This document shows positions 8,850 to 17,539 of a stretch of 64,000 nt of DNA, piece after piece; within the stretch, counting starts at the first letter, position 1; each line of letters opens with the position of its first letter. The notes beneath the pieces are model-generated. The model did not search any database. It saw nothing but the letters and a program-made list of their open reading frames with translations, and had not been told where the DNA came from. This stretch comes from G965267605 sp965267605 (GTDB lineage Bacteria > Bacteroidota > Bacteroidia > Flavobacteriales_E > Vicingaceae), in contig OZ254088.1 of NCBI GenBank assembly GCA_965267605.1, forward strand, positions 744,001-808,000, written 5' to 3'. The translations under genes were made by a program, and so were the position numbers.

Positions 8850-9512
8850 CTACAGATCTACGATCTGGGAACTTTCATCCAGAATCCCTGAGCTTAGCGC
8901 ATACTTCACCAGCTCCGCAGTATTCTTTACCTGAAGTTTATTGATGAGGTTTTGACGGTGCGTGTCGATCGTTCGCTTACTCAGTTCCAGCTTAACGGCA
9001 ATTTCCTTACTGGTAAGGCCGTTGGCCAGTTCCTTCAGTACATCCTTTTCTCTTTGGGTCATAGATCTTGGATTCCCTTTGTTGAATCCATCACGTTGCT
9101 CGAAGAGCTTTACTCCAATTTCACTAGCGAAGTACTTTTTGCCGCTCAATACCGTTTTCACCGCCAGTATCAATTCGCCCAACTCTGTGTTTTTGAGTAG
9201 GTATCCCATTGCACCCAATTCCATCATCTTCTTTACAAATGACAATTCACTGTGCATGGTCAACGCAATTATTCTTGCATCAGGTCTCAACTGAAGAATC
9301 TCTCTGGTAGCTCTCAATCCATCCATTACGGGCATGGTAATGTCCATCAGAACCAGATCAGCTTCAAATACTTTTAGTTTTCTGATGGCATCTTCACCAT
9401 CATTAGCTTCCAGAAAATCAAAATCCAATTCCTCCTGGCTTTGTAACAAGGAAATGAATCCTTTGCGAACGAGATCGTGATCATCCACGATCAAAACTTT
9501 AACCTTCGACAT
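8850..9512 (-). CDS. NarL/LuxR-type response regulator
   Basis: About 220 residues. The receiver domain (residues 1-120) has VDDHD acidic pocket residues and phospho-acceptor D57 in LVLMDITMPVMDG. A LuxR-type helix-turn-helix follows at about 150-212 (MTQREKDVLKELANGLTSKEIA, TIDTHRQN). I chose the ATG at 9512, because the longer frame from 9602 adds 30 residues that overlap kinase coding sequence and are not part of a receiver. The start lies 14 bp inside the kinase gene, so it is the cognate regulator of that HisKA_3 kinase. A strong terminator follows. Confidence 0.92.
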   Translation of the reverse strand: MSKVKVLIVDDHDLVRKGFISLLQSQEELDFDFLEANDGEDAIRKLKVFEADLVLMDITMPVMDGLRATREILQLRPDARIIALTMHSELSFVKKMMELGAMGYLLKNTELGELILAVKTVLSGKKYFASEIGVKLFEQRDGFNKGNPRSMTQREKDVLKELANGLTSKEIAVKLELSKRTIDTHRQNLINKLQVKNTAELVKYALSSGILDESSQIVDL

Positions 9513-10665
9513 GTTCTTTGGTATTAGCGGTTGTGTAATTGTTTTGTCTGATAAGGAGATGCGTGCCTTCTTCGTTAGAAGAAAATTGGTATTGCGCATC
9601 AATTACCTTGATGCGGGAGATCATATTCTTAAGTCCATTTCCTCTGGCCATGGACAATTGATCTTCAATTTCAAATCCGGTTCCGTTGTCGTAAATGTCA
9701 AAAGTCCAGCCGTTCAAGTCACTTCCCAGCGTAATCTCAACACGCGTACAGCCGGAATGCTTGACACTGTTGTTTACGAACTCCTGTGCGATTCTGAACA
9801 GTGATAGTTTCTCAGAAGCGGAGAAGGTGTGTGGAGTTTCTTCTGTAACGCCAATATGAATAAACTGATTCATGCCGGCCTCCCGGAAATAGTCTTGAAG
9901 TGCGCTGGGCAACGAGTCGTGCTCAATGGAAACAGGGAGTAATCCAAAACAGATGTTTCTCAGTTCTTCGATACTGGCGGAAAGTACCTTGGATGCGTTC
10001 GCTAACACCTCTTTCGCAGCTTCTGTTTTCGTATGCTGCTTTAGCAAGTTCAGATAGAGGTTTACCGCTGTGAGTTGTTGCCCCAATGAATCATGCAATT
10101 CCTTCGAAACCCTTGATCGTTCCTCATCCTGGGCATGAACCATGGCTCTCATCTTATCGGCTTCCGCTGCTTTAACATGGGTTAGATCCTTCAGCAATAT
10201 GATCTGGTTGACCTGACCTTCAATGTCGTCATTCATAAATGCAACACTCACCAGTACAGGTAGCGTGTCTTCACCACCGTTATTCAGCGCCAATTCGAAT
10301 TCTGTACGTTCTGGCTCTTGATGACCAATCTTGTATAACTCGATCTTCCTTAGTACTTCCGGAACTACCGCAGAAAGATGGCTTCCGGTAGTAAGCTCAA
10401 TTCCCAATAGGTCGTTAGAAGCTTTGTTGAATTGCTTGATCTCACCCTGGTTATCGGTGATGATAATGGCATCCGAGATCGTATTGATGATATTCTTCAG
10501 GAAGGCAAGGGAAACGGTAGACTCCTCCAGCTCCTCTCCCAGCATCAAAACACCCGCCAGTACGCCATCTTCTTCACCTTCACCAAGATCGTAGTCGCGG
10601 TGAAGCTTGAAATTACCTTGGGCGTAATTAACAAGCAGTTCCTTGATTTCAGATAACCTATCCAC
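9499..10665 (-). CDS. PAS-HisKA_3 sensor histidine kinase (NarL-type partner)
   Basis: A 388-residue cytoplasmic kinase starting from GTG. A short N-terminal segment (about 1-50) precedes a PAS domain (about 52-165, with ISDAIIITDNQGEIKQFN). Then comes HisKA_3 with HAQDEERSRVSKELHDSLG (phospho-His H191) and an ATPase domain with EFVNNSVKHS and DNGTGF. This class pairs with LuxR-HTH regulators, which is exactly what follows with overlap. The absence of transmembrane segments suggests it reads an internal signal. It lies 3 bp after the STAS-like protein gene, hinting that this small protein modulates the kinase. Confidence 0.9.
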   Translation of the reverse strand: MDRLSEIKELLVNYAQGNFKLHRDYDLGEGEEDGVLAGVLMLGEELEESTVSLAFLKNIINTISDAIIITDNQGEIKQFNKASNDLLGIELTTGSHLSAVVPEVLRKIELYKIGHQEPERTEFELALNNGGEDTLPVLVSVAFMNDDIEGQVNQIILLKDLTHVKAAEADKMRAMVHAQDEERSRVSKELHDSLGQQLTAVNLYLNLLKQHTKTEAAKEVLANASKVLSASIEELRNICFGLLPVSIEHDSLPSALQDYFREAGMNQFIHIGVTEETPHTFSASEKLSLFRIAQEFVNNSVKHSGCTRVEITLGSDLNGWTFDIYDNGTGFEIEDQLSMARGNGLKNMISRIKVIDAQYQFSSNEEGTHLLIRQNNYTTANTKEHVEG

Positions 10666-10668
10666 AGT

Positions 10669-11046
10669 CTAGATATATTGAGACAACCATATTTTAGCGG
10701 CTTCCAGTGAGGTAAATGTTCTTACCGGAATGGGTGGTTTCTGCACGCGAATGATAAAATTAATGATCATGTTTCCAATGGGCTTGTTGGTAACCACTGC
10801 AGCTGCCGAAACACTTTCTATCCCTTCAGGACTGCTCAAGTAGTCTCTGGCCTCCTTGGTAATTTTTGTTACGCCATCATCAATTGCCACTCCAGGATAT
10901 TTCTTGCCATCAAAGAGAGCAAGTCGATCCACTACAATCTGCTTTGCTTCCATTAATCCAATTTCGCCTGGCTTGTATCTAACCACCAGGATATTATCCT
11001 CTAGTGTTAGAATCGCATGGTCATTTTCGACCTTCACATGCTCCAT
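10669..11046 (-). CDS. STAS-like small protein (DUF7793-like)
   Basis: About 125 residues, soluble; a GTG at 11058 would add 4 residues. The middle and end follow a pattern I associate with the Bacteroidota family DUF7793, predicted to have a STAS/SpoIIAA-like fold: LEAKQIVVDRLALFDGKKYPGV-type helix/strand, then ITKEARDYL, then a conserved ending PIPVRTF-S-EAAKIWL. It is a single-domain version of the protein at 42870-43700, which carries the same domain twice. Being the first gene of the operon with a HisKA_3 kinase and LuxR-type regulator suggests a role as a protein-protein switch in that pathway, which is inference. Confidence 0.7.
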   Translation of the reverse strand: MEHVKVENDHAILTLEDNILVVRYKPGEIGLMEAKQIVVDRLALFDGKKYPGVAIDDGVTKITKEARDYLSSPEGIESVSAAAVVTNKPIGNMIINFIIRVQKPPIPVRTFTSLEAAKIWLSQYI

Positions 11047-11089
11047 AACCGTACTCACACTTTGAAGTTACACATCTTTGAACCCCTGA

Positions 11090-11145
11090 AACTAGGTATA
11101 AACACGTAGAGAAAGTACGTAGAACTCTAGGTTTAAATACGTATT
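11090..11145 (+). promoter_or_regulatory. Candidate operator: 30-bp shared motif plus ACGTA repeats
   Basis: Positions 11090-11119 match 47626-47655 at 25 of 30 bases by hand alignment (core GGTATAA..ACGTAGAGAAA). Two direct copies of ACGTAGA (11104 and 11117, 13 bp apart) are followed by the perfect palindrome AATACGTATT (11136-11145). It lies upstream of the oxoamine synthase fusion gene and probably binds a regulator; which one is unknown. Confidence 0.5.
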
Positions 11146-11175
11146 AACTACCTATCTGGCTGATAATCAGAGAAT

Positions 11176-11183
11176 TACTTTTG
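11176..11183 (+). promoter_or_regulatory. Bacteroidota-type -7 promoter element
   Basis: TACTTTTG matches the Bacteroidota TAnnTTTG -7 consensus exactly and lies 25 nt before the ATG at 11209. I see no clean TTG at the ideal -33 position; the ACGTA-rich block upstream may supply activation instead. Confidence 0.5.
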
Positions 11184-11208
11184 TAGAGTAACAAAAAAAC
11201 CGATAGAA

Positions 11209-13620
11209 ATGAGTTTGAAGAATGTGTTGGAAACCACCGTAAACCCTATTATTGAATCCGCTCGAGCCAAGCGGATTATTCATTTAGAGACTGACGATAC
11301 CATGCTATCGCAGAATCTACTTACCACCGAGCATGGCATCCTGAACAATTTCGGTTCCTGTAGTTATCTGGGAATGGAGTTCGATGACCGGTTAATCAAT
11401 GGATCGGTAGACGCAATCCGGAGGTATGGCACACAATTCAGTGCTTCTCGGGCGTATATGTCCATTGCGCTATACCGCGAACTCGAAGAGCTGATGCAAC
11501 GGATTACCGGAGCAGAAGTTTTGGTTACTCCAACGACTACACTAGGTCACCTATCCGTAATTCCCTCCATTATTAGTTCCGATGATGCCGTGATCATGGA
11601 CCATCAGGTGCATAATTCTGTTCAGATGGCGCTGAAGCCGGTTAAGCTGGGGAAAGCCAGAGTGGAAATTCTACGACATAACAGAATGGATCTTTTACGC
11701 GAACGCATTGAAGAACTATCGAAAACGGCTGAACATGTGTGGTACATGGCGGATGGGATATATTCCATGTACGGAGATGCCTGCCCACTGGATGAGTTAT
11801 ATCAAATGCTGGAGGACTATCCGAAATTTCATTTGTACGTGGATGATGCCCACGGCATGTCGTGCTTTGGAGACAAAGGACAAGGTTATGTTCTTAGCCA
11901 GCGCCCCATTCACCGAAAGATGATCGTTGCCCTTTCCATGGCCAAAGCTTTTGCAAGCGGTGGAGCTGTATTCGCTTTTGGTAATGCAGAATGGAGAGAT
12001 CTTTCCAGAAACTGTGGTGGCCCTATGATCACTTCGGGTCCTATCCAGCCCTCTGTACTCGGGGCGAGCATAGCTATGGCCAGAATTCAACTGTTACCCG
12101 AGTATGCAACGCTTAGAGATGGACTACAGCATAAGATTCAGTTTATGAACGACTTGCTTGAATTGAATCGATTGCCACTTATCGCAAAGAATGATTCACC
12201 CATCTTTTTCGTTGGAACTTCGAAGCCTCAATTCGCCAAAAACGTTATCAATAGGATGGTCAAGTTGGGGTACTTCCTGAATTTGGGCATTTATCCTGCG
12301 GTTCCTATTAAAAATACAGGTATACGGTTTACTGTTACAAGATTACATACCAAGGAAGCCATGAGAGAAATGGTGAGAAGACTGGCGAAGGTTTATTACG
12401 AGGAATTGGATAAATCCGGTTTAAGCATTTCAGACGTTTGGGGAGCCTTTAAACTTCAACCAAAGGTGGTCACCACTAGGGCAGCACGCCCATTAAATTC
12501 ATACACATGCAAGGTCCACAGTTCCATCACTGAAGTTGATGAAGAGCAATGGAACGAAGTGATGGCTTTCAATCCTTTGATGACCTGGGGACAGCTTATA
12601 AGTGCCGAACTTGCCTCAGGAAAACCAGAGAACCCTGGTAACTGGAGACTCAAATTCATTGTTGTGAGAGATGCGCAAGACAAGATCTGTGCTGCAACGG
12701 TGGCCTGTGTGTCTCTTTGCAAAGATGACATGCTGGCGTCTTCTGAAGTGTCTGAACAGGCTGAATTGGCAAGGTCTCTGAATAGAGAGCACCTTACCTC
12801 GAAGGTGGTGATGACCGGATTGCCTTATTCATCGGGAAGCCACATATATCTGGATACCGAGATCAGGGATATGAACCCGCTCAATTTGATCCTGGATGCA
12901 TTGGATCAGATCAAGAGAGATGAAGAAGCCTCTACAGTGATCATAAGGGAGTTCGATGATCATGCCCATAAAGTCATGAACCACATTGCAGATCAAGGGT
13001 ACTTCAAATCCCGAATGTTACCCCTGTATCATGTAGATAACATGAATTGGGATACTTCCGATGAGTTTGTTGCCAGCTTGAGTGCCAGATCTCGTAAACA
13101 TATCCGAAAGGATGTGATATCCAAGTACGATTCCTTCGAGGTAAGAACCATCACACACCTAAATCAGATGGAGTTGCTGATGTCTTATGAACTGTTCAGG
13201 AATGTTCATGCGCGAAGCAGAAGGCTTAACACTTTCCCGCTTTCGTTTGGCCTTTTTGATGCGATGAATAAGAATGCAGAATGGAAGTGTGCATTGTTGT
13301 ATCTCAACGTAAATGGGGAGAAAGAGCTGGTTGGAACGGCCTGGGGCTATCAGCGGGGAGAACTGCTGGACTTCCCGATTATTGGAATCGATTACAACTA
13401 CCAGGATGAGTTCAAGGTGTACCAACAATTGTTATTCAGATCTTATGAGATGGGTAAAGAATGGGGTGCTGAACGGATCAATTGGGGATACACGAGTGAT
13501 GTTGAAAAACGGAAGTTTAATGCTCAGGGTATCATGCAATATTGCATGGTACAAACCGATGATAACTACACGCAATCACTGCTCATGGAAATGAGTGAAC
13601 AGCGACCTATTGCAGTCTAA
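11209..13620 (+). CDS. Bifunctional alpha-oxoamine synthase-like PLP enzyme / GNAT acyltransferase fusion
   Basis: An 803-residue two-domain protein. Residues 1 to about 410 are a fold-type I PLP enzyme of the AONS/KBL/serine-palmitoyltransferase group: NFGSCSYLGM entry, cofactor motif VDDAHG (about 211-216) and Schiff-base Lys K246 in SMAKAF.SGGA. Residues about 430-803 form a GNAT/FemAB-like acyltransferase region with ARSRKHIRKD and a second half ending in INWGYTSDVEKRKFNAQG. AONS-group enzymes condense an amino acid with an acyl thioester, as in biotin, sphingolipid or sulfonolipid synthesis. The fused domain could then N-acylate the product. Fusions of this kind are annotated in other Bacteroidota, but the substrate is not known to me. 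Confidence 0.85.
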   Translation: MSLKNVLETTVNPIIESARAKRIIHLETDDTMLSQNLLTTEHGILNNFGSCSYLGMEFDDRLINGSVDAIRRYGTQFSASRAYMSIALYRELEELMQRITGAEVLVTPTTTLGHLSVIPSIISSDDAVIMDHQVHNSVQMALKPVKLGKARVEILRHNRMDLLRERIEELSKTAEHVWYMADGIYSMYGDACPLDELYQMLEDYPKFHLYVDDAHGMSCFGDKGQGYVLSQRPIHRKMIVALSMAKAFASGGAVFAFGNAEWRDLSRNCGGPMITSGPIQPSVLGASIAMARIQLLPEYATLRDGLQHKIQFMNDLLELNRLPLIAKNDSPIFFVGTSKPQFAKNVINRMVKLGYFLNLGIYPAVPIKNTGIRFTVTRLHTKEAMREMVRRLAKVYYEELDKSGLSISDVWGAFKLQPKVVTTRAARPLNSYTCKVHSSITEVDEEQWNEVMAFNPLMTWGQLISAELASGKPENPGNWRLKFIVVRDAQDKICAATVACVSLCKDDMLASSEVSEQAELARSLNREHLTSKVVMTGLPYSSGSHIYLDTEIRDMNPLNLILDALDQIKRDEEASTVIIREFDDHAHKVMNHIADQGYFKSRMLPLYHVDNMNWDTSDEFVASLSARSRKHIRKDVISKYDSFEVRTITHLNQMELLMSYELFRNVHARSRRLNTFPLSFGLFDAMNKNAEWKCALLYLNVNGEKELVGTAWGYQRGELLDFPIIGIDYNYQDEFKVYQQLLFRSYEMGKEWGAERINWGYTSDVEKRKFNAQGIMQYCMVQTDDNYTQSLLMEMSEQRPIAV

Positions 13621-13653
13621 GGATTTGGAACATGTGTTTGCTATCTTGGCAAA

Positions 13654-14079
13654 ATGCAAACACCTGTTCAACCTTTCCATTTGGCTATTCCGGTAGATAA
13701 CCTGGAGGTTTGCCGGAGATTCTATACAGACGTACTGGGCTGTGAAGAGGGTAGGTCCGATGAGCATTGGGTTGATCTTAACCTTTATGGGCATCAACTC
13801 GTCATCCATTTGAGTCCGGATCATCCCAGAAGCAGTAATACCAATCCTGTAGATAGCCACGATGTACCAGTGCCACATTTTGGGGTGGTACTTACCTGGG
13901 ATGATTGGCATCTGCTTGCTGACAGACTACGTTCAGCCGAAGTGGAATTTGTAATAGAACCTTACGTTCGATTTCAGGGACAACCGGGTGAGCAGGCAAC
14001 AATGTTCTTTTTGGATCCTTCGGGCAACGCGATAGAGTTCAAAGCATTTACTGACATCGGTCAGCTGTTCGCTACATAA
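13654..14079 (+). CDS. VOC (glyoxalase/bleomycin-resistance) superfamily protein
   Basis: A 141-residue protein with two beta-alpha-beta-beta-beta modules: FHLAIPVDNLEVCRRFYTDVLGC at the start and PHFGVVLTWDDWHLLADRL in the second half, ending FFLDPSGNAIEFKAF. Metal-ligand candidates are H10 in HLAI, H75-region His in PHFG and the Glu in AIEFK. This supports a metal-dependent lyase or dioxygenase-like fold, but family members have diverse reactions and the substrate cannot be read from sequence. It begins 33 bp after the fusion enzyme and probably shares its transcript. Confidence 0.85.
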   Translation: MQTPVQPFHLAIPVDNLEVCRRFYTDVLGCEEGRSDEHWVDLNLYGHQLVIHLSPDHPRSSNTNPVDSHDVPVPHFGVVLTWDDWHLLADRLRSAEVEFVIEPYVRFQGQPGEQATMFFLDPSGNAIEFKAFTDIGQLFAT

Positions 14080-14100
14080 TCCAACTTATATTGGCACGGC

Positions 14101-14997
14101 ATGAGGAAAGCATGGGAATTCTTTAAGGAGTTGGTGGTTAAGTTCATTGAGGACAACTCGCTCAACTATTGCGCCTCCATTTCTTTCTTCACGATTTTCT
14201 CTCTACCGGGTGTGCTTATCGTGACATTTGCAATGACCTTCATCTGGTTTGATGAGCAACAGATTTACAATGAGCTATTCGGAAGTATTCAGCGTATTGT
14301 TGGCAATGAAAGCGCGTTTCATGTGGATGAGGTGCTGGACAACATACGGTCTATCGAACTGTCCTGGTGGAGCGCTACGATAGTTCTGTTAACGTTGCTG
14401 TACGGTGCAACCAGTGTATTCATATCTATTCAGGACGGAATCAATGTTGCCTGGGGAATCAAGCCCCAGCCGAAGCGGGTAGCATTAAAGTTTCTACTGA
14501 ACAGAATCCTGTCATTTACCATGGTGATGTTGATTGGTGTGGTGATGATTCTCTCACTCACACTTGACACTATCGTGATCGTTTTTCGGGATGTTTTGAC
14601 AGATTTGGTAGGAGCAGACCCGGCCATGATTCTGAACTATTTCAGCTGGAGCTTTTCGGTCATAGTGGGTTTCCTTGTATTTCTGTTTATCTATATACTG
14701 CTTCCGGATGGTAGACCGCGGTGGCGATGGTTAGTATTAGGAAGTGCATTGAGCACCGCATTTTACTTTGGTGGGAAATACCTCTTCACACTCTATTTGT
14801 CGAATACCAGTCTAAGTCAAGCTTACGGAGCCACTGGTTCGTTGATATTCCTGCTATTATGGGTTTATTACGCTTCGATCATTCTTATGTTTGGCGCGGA
14901 GTTTATTGAAGTTTGTTCAAGATGGGCAGGTGATACAATCAAACCCAGTAGAAATGCTGTGAAGATCATCACTCAGGTGGTATTGCCGAAGAGGTAA
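14101..14997 (+). CDS. YihY/BrkB family inner-membrane protein
   Basis: A 298-residue integral membrane protein with the YihY/UPF0761 layout: about six hydrophobic segments, NSLNYCASISFFTIFSLPG near the start, LYGATSVFISIQDGINVAW in the middle and YLSNTSLSQAYGATGSLIFLLLWVYY...LMFGAEF near the end. These last two are the family signatures. The role is undefined (the old name, ribonuclease BN, was a misassignment). It follows the VOC gene by 21 bp and precedes a T9SS cargo gene by 23 bp, so it may belong to one rightward transcription unit. Confidence 0.9.
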   Translation: MRKAWEFFKELVVKFIEDNSLNYCASISFFTIFSLPGVLIVTFAMTFIWFDEQQIYNELFGSIQRIVGNESAFHVDEVLDNIRSIELSWWSATIVLLTLLYGATSVFISIQDGINVAWGIKPQPKRVALKFLLNRILSFTMVMLIGVVMILSLTLDTIVIVFRDVLTDLVGADPAMILNYFSWSFSVIVGFLVFLFIYILLPDGRPRWRWLVLGSALSTAFYFGGKYLFTLYLSNTSLSQAYGATGSLIFLLLWVYYASIILMFGAEFIEVCSRWAGDTIKPSRNAVKIITQVVLPKR

Positions 14998-15020
14998 ATT
15001 ATTCTTCCTAACTTTTCACT

Positions 15021-16220
15021 ATGCGAAATCTACTTCTCATTGTCTGCGTATTTGCAGGACTTCACATCACTGCACAGAATGGTATGCCATACGGGGTATG
15101 GGAGCAAGGCCCTTTCAACTATTGGTTTGTACAGGTCAATCCTTCAACGGGGGTGAAAACGAATATTTCACAGATTCCCGGAATGAGTGCCTTTGTTGCA
15201 GGAAACAAAACCACGTTCGATTATGATCGGGGATATTACCACTTCGTGGGTCACAATGGAACAAATTCACTTTTGTATACGATCAATGCCAGCTCTGGAG
15301 CAATCGTATCCAGTCCGGTCTTTAATGATAACGTGGTTGGGTTGGAGTACAATTGTACCGACTCTTTGATCTATGGCATTTTTGAAAAGAACAACGGGTA
15401 TTGGTTGGTTACCGTAGATCCGGCAACTGCTATCATGGACACCATCAGCGTTTTGTACAATGTCAACGCATATGTTGGAGGGTCTTTCTCGCTGGACACG
15501 AAGAGAGGATTGTACAACGCGGTACTGTTGGATCAGAGCACTTTGTATTTGCGTTCGTTCGACATCTTTACTGGTAATCGGGTTAACAACAATCCGTTTC
15601 CCGACAACGTGGTGAATCATGAATATAACTGCGAGGACTCTACTGTTTATGGTATGTGGGATGACAACAATCAGTACAAGTTGGAGAAGATCGACCTGGC
15701 TACCGGTGCGCATACTACGGCAGGAATTATCAGCGCTGCCACTCCGGGAAACATCAGTGACGCAACCACCATTAATGATTCAGGGGAGTATACCTTCAGG
15801 GGATTTGTAGGTGCTACTTTCTCCGTACATGTTGTTGATGTGGCAACTGCTTCCAGCGTATGGGCTACACCCCAGCCAGACAACGTGGTAGGATGGGAAG
15901 AACCCTACTGTTGTTTAGGCATCCGTGCTCCGGCAGACACAACAGGTGATACTACTGGCGGTGGAAACAGTATTCAGACGTACACACAAGCGCAATTTAC
16001 AGCCATACCGAATCCAGCGAGTGGTGAAGTGCTGATAAGCAGTGATCATTTGATTCAGTCAGTGTCAATACTGGATGTGAAAGGTGCTATCCTAAGATCT
16101 GAAGCGGTATTACGAACCAGGTCCGTATTGGATATCTCAGGTTTACCGAATGGTATGTACTTCCTGAGAGTAGCTACATCAAAGGGTATTTCCCAGCGCA
16201 AACTTATTGTTGCGCATTAA
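15021..16220 (+). CDS. T9SS-exported protein with C-terminal sorting domain
   Basis: A 399-residue protein. It has a signal peptide (MRNLLLIVCVFAGLHITAQ), then four or so repeats of about 75 residues, each containing DNVV..EYNCxDS..YG (a propeller-like arrangement with Cys). A Thr/Gly-rich linker (DTTGDTTGGG) follows, then a type A sorting domain of about 75 residues (AIPNPASGEVLI ... LPNGMYFLRV ... RKLIVAH). The sorting domain directs export through the type IX system and usually anchoring or release at the surface. Repeat function is unknown. The 3' end overlaps the convergent sulfotransferase by 17 bp. Confidence 0.88.
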   Translation: MRNLLLIVCVFAGLHITAQNGMPYGVWEQGPFNYWFVQVNPSTGVKTNISQIPGMSAFVAGNKTTFDYDRGYYHFVGHNGTNSLLYTINASSGAIVSSPVFNDNVVGLEYNCTDSLIYGIFEKNNGYWLVTVDPATAIMDTISVLYNVNAYVGGSFSLDTKRGLYNAVLLDQSTLYLRSFDIFTGNRVNNNPFPDNVVNHEYNCEDSTVYGMWDDNNQYKLEKIDLATGAHTTAGIISAATPGNISDATTINDSGEYTFRGFVGATFSVHVVDVATASSVWATPQPDNVVGWEEPYCCLGIRAPADTTGDTTGGGNSIQTYTQAQFTAIPNPASGEVLISSDHLIQSVSILDVKGAILRSEAVLRTRSVLDISGLPNGMYFLRVATSKGISQRKLIVAH

Positions 16221-16986
16221 CCGTTTCATATAGTGCAATATCTTCTTTAAGGTAGGAGGTAAGTTGCGCCCTTGCTTGTTCTGAAAGGGTAGGTGGGGTA
16301 AAAGGAACACGGTACGGATTATTTTCATCTGAAACTCCTCGGGCTTTTTCCCGCTTGTACTTTCCACGGTCTGTTATCATCCTTCGATCTTCTGTTACAT
16401 TGGCTTGGGCGCTGAAATCAAAGGTGTAAGAGTCGATTTCAAGGAAGGCGCATATCCTTCTCATTAGAGATTCGGGGTCCGACTTGAGTTGATCCGTAGT
16501 GATGAGGAGAAACTGATCCTCTTTGAAGCAGGTTTTGTACTGTTCCAATTGTTGCGTGTACCTACTGAACTGTACATATTCACTGGCATCAGCAGATACA
16601 ACGTACTTATCTGCTTCCTCGCTGTAAGGTATCAGAGCTTCCAGCATATCATGTGCAATGTGCGATAACGTTCTTGCAAGAGGTTCACGCATAAGATAGA
16701 TCAGCTTTACCTCGGGAGATTTCTTTTGAATGCGTTGTGGAGCGCCCTTTACAGATGGAAACTTGGTGTACGCAGTAGACGACTCTCCGGTCAACTTCGA
16801 ATGGTCTTGAAACAAATCCTGGTACCAGCCCCACCCTTTGTGCAGAGCAGTCCTGGTTTTGGCAAAATAGTTGGGTTCCTTAAGCGTAGACATGCATATG
16901 TCAGGATGTTGATCAAGGTATTGATGAAGACTTGAGGTACCTGATTTCATGGCGCCAATGATGATGAATTCCGGTAGTGCCTTCAT
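16204..16986 (-). CDS. PAPS-dependent sulfotransferase family protein
   Basis: About 260 residues. The N-terminus has the 5'-phosphosulfate loop PEFIIIGAMKSGTSSLHQYL, followed by HPDICMSTLKEPNYFA. The 3'-phosphate binding segment is seen as YLMREPLARTLSHI. This is the cytosolic sulfotransferase fold (Sulfotransfer_1), moving sulfate from PAPS to an alcohol or sugar. Acceptor unknown; cell-surface glycans or lipids are typical in marine bacteria. I chose ATG 16986, which is 2 bp after the lipoprotein stop and gives the usual N-terminus; an earlier in-frame start at 17007 would add MFHYPVA and overlap that gene. Confidence 0.9.
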   Translation of the reverse strand: MKALPEFIIIGAMKSGTSSLHQYLDQHPDICMSTLKEPNYFAKTRTALHKGWGWYQDLFQDHSKLTGESSTAYTKFPSVKGAPQRIQKKSPEVKLIYLMREPLARTLSHIAHDMLEALIPYSEEADKYVVSADASEYVQFSRYTQQLEQYKTCFKEDQFLLITTDQLKSDPESLMRRICAFLEIDSYTFDFSAQANVTEDRRMITDRGKYKREKARGVSDENNPYRVPFTPPTLSEQARAQLTSYLKEDIALYETVNAQQ

Positions 16987-16988
16987 AG

Positions 16989-17210
16989 CTACTGGGTAAT
17001 GGAACAAGTGGTTACTGAATTACCCTCAACCTTAGACCTCTCGGAACACGCAATCTCAGCGTCAGAGCGTGTAGCATGGATCGTTTCAATTGTTGTGTGG
17101 CTAGAATCCGGGTTCACAGTATTCTCTGTAACGCATGTACAGGTCTGCTTCTTTTTGCACGCGGCTAGTGTTAGCAGAACCAGTGACAATACCACAGCAA
17201 CTCTCTTCAT
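16989..17210 (-). CDS. Small lipoprotein
   Basis: 73 residues with a short signal peptide and lipobox LAAC (MKRVAVVLSLVLLTLAAC), followed by KKKQTCTC and a Thr/Ser-rich mature part with four further Cys residues, which may form disulfides. No family recognised. It sits immediately upstream of the sulfotransferase gene (2-bp gap) and is presumably co-transcribed. Confidence 0.7.
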   Translation of the reverse strand: MKRVAVVLSLVLLTLAACKKKQTCTCVTENTVNPDSSHTTIETIHATRSDAEIACSERSKVEGNSVTTCSITQ

Positions 17211-17314
17211 ACGGTCTAATTAAGCTCCGGCTACGAAGGTAGCGGATTCACAGCAATAGGGTATTGTAGCAACGCACAGCCTTTGTTTTCTTTGTTCACT
17301 CGATTGTCAGGTAG

Positions 17315-17539
17315 ATGAATGCCTATCAACTTAAGAAGGGCCAGCAGGGGATAGTAGAATCCTTTTCAGATCCAGAATTGGCGGGAAGAATGATTGAGGT
17401 TGGAATCATTCCGGGCGCAGCTATTACCCGATTGAGCCGGGCACCGTTCAAGGGGGCACTACTGGTGGAGGTAAATAACCATAAGATAGCTGTTCGCAAA
17501 AGAGAACTTGAAGCCATTGAAGTAAGGATTGCAACATGA
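17315..17539 (+). CDS. feoA: Ferrous iron transport protein A
   Basis: A 74-residue SH3-like FeoA domain: AYQLKKGQQGIVESF at the start, GRMIEVGIIPGA..T.L in the middle, ALLVEVNNHKIAVRKRELEAIEV at the end. FeoA is a cytoplasmic accessory of the FeoB Fe(II) transporter. Its last codons overlap the feoB start (ATGA, 4 bp), as in classical feoAB operons. I looked for a Fur-like or FNR-like site in the short upstream region and could not support one. Confidence 0.93.
   Translation: MNAYQLKKGQQGIVESFSDPELAGRMIEVGIIPGAAITRLSRAPFKGALLVEVNNHKIAVRKRELEAIEVRIAT

Noticed and set aside
17220..17314. Fur or FNR site before feoAB
   Set aside because: I see no convincing 19-bp Fur-like or TTGAT-N4-ATCAA sequence, only AT-rich stretches.
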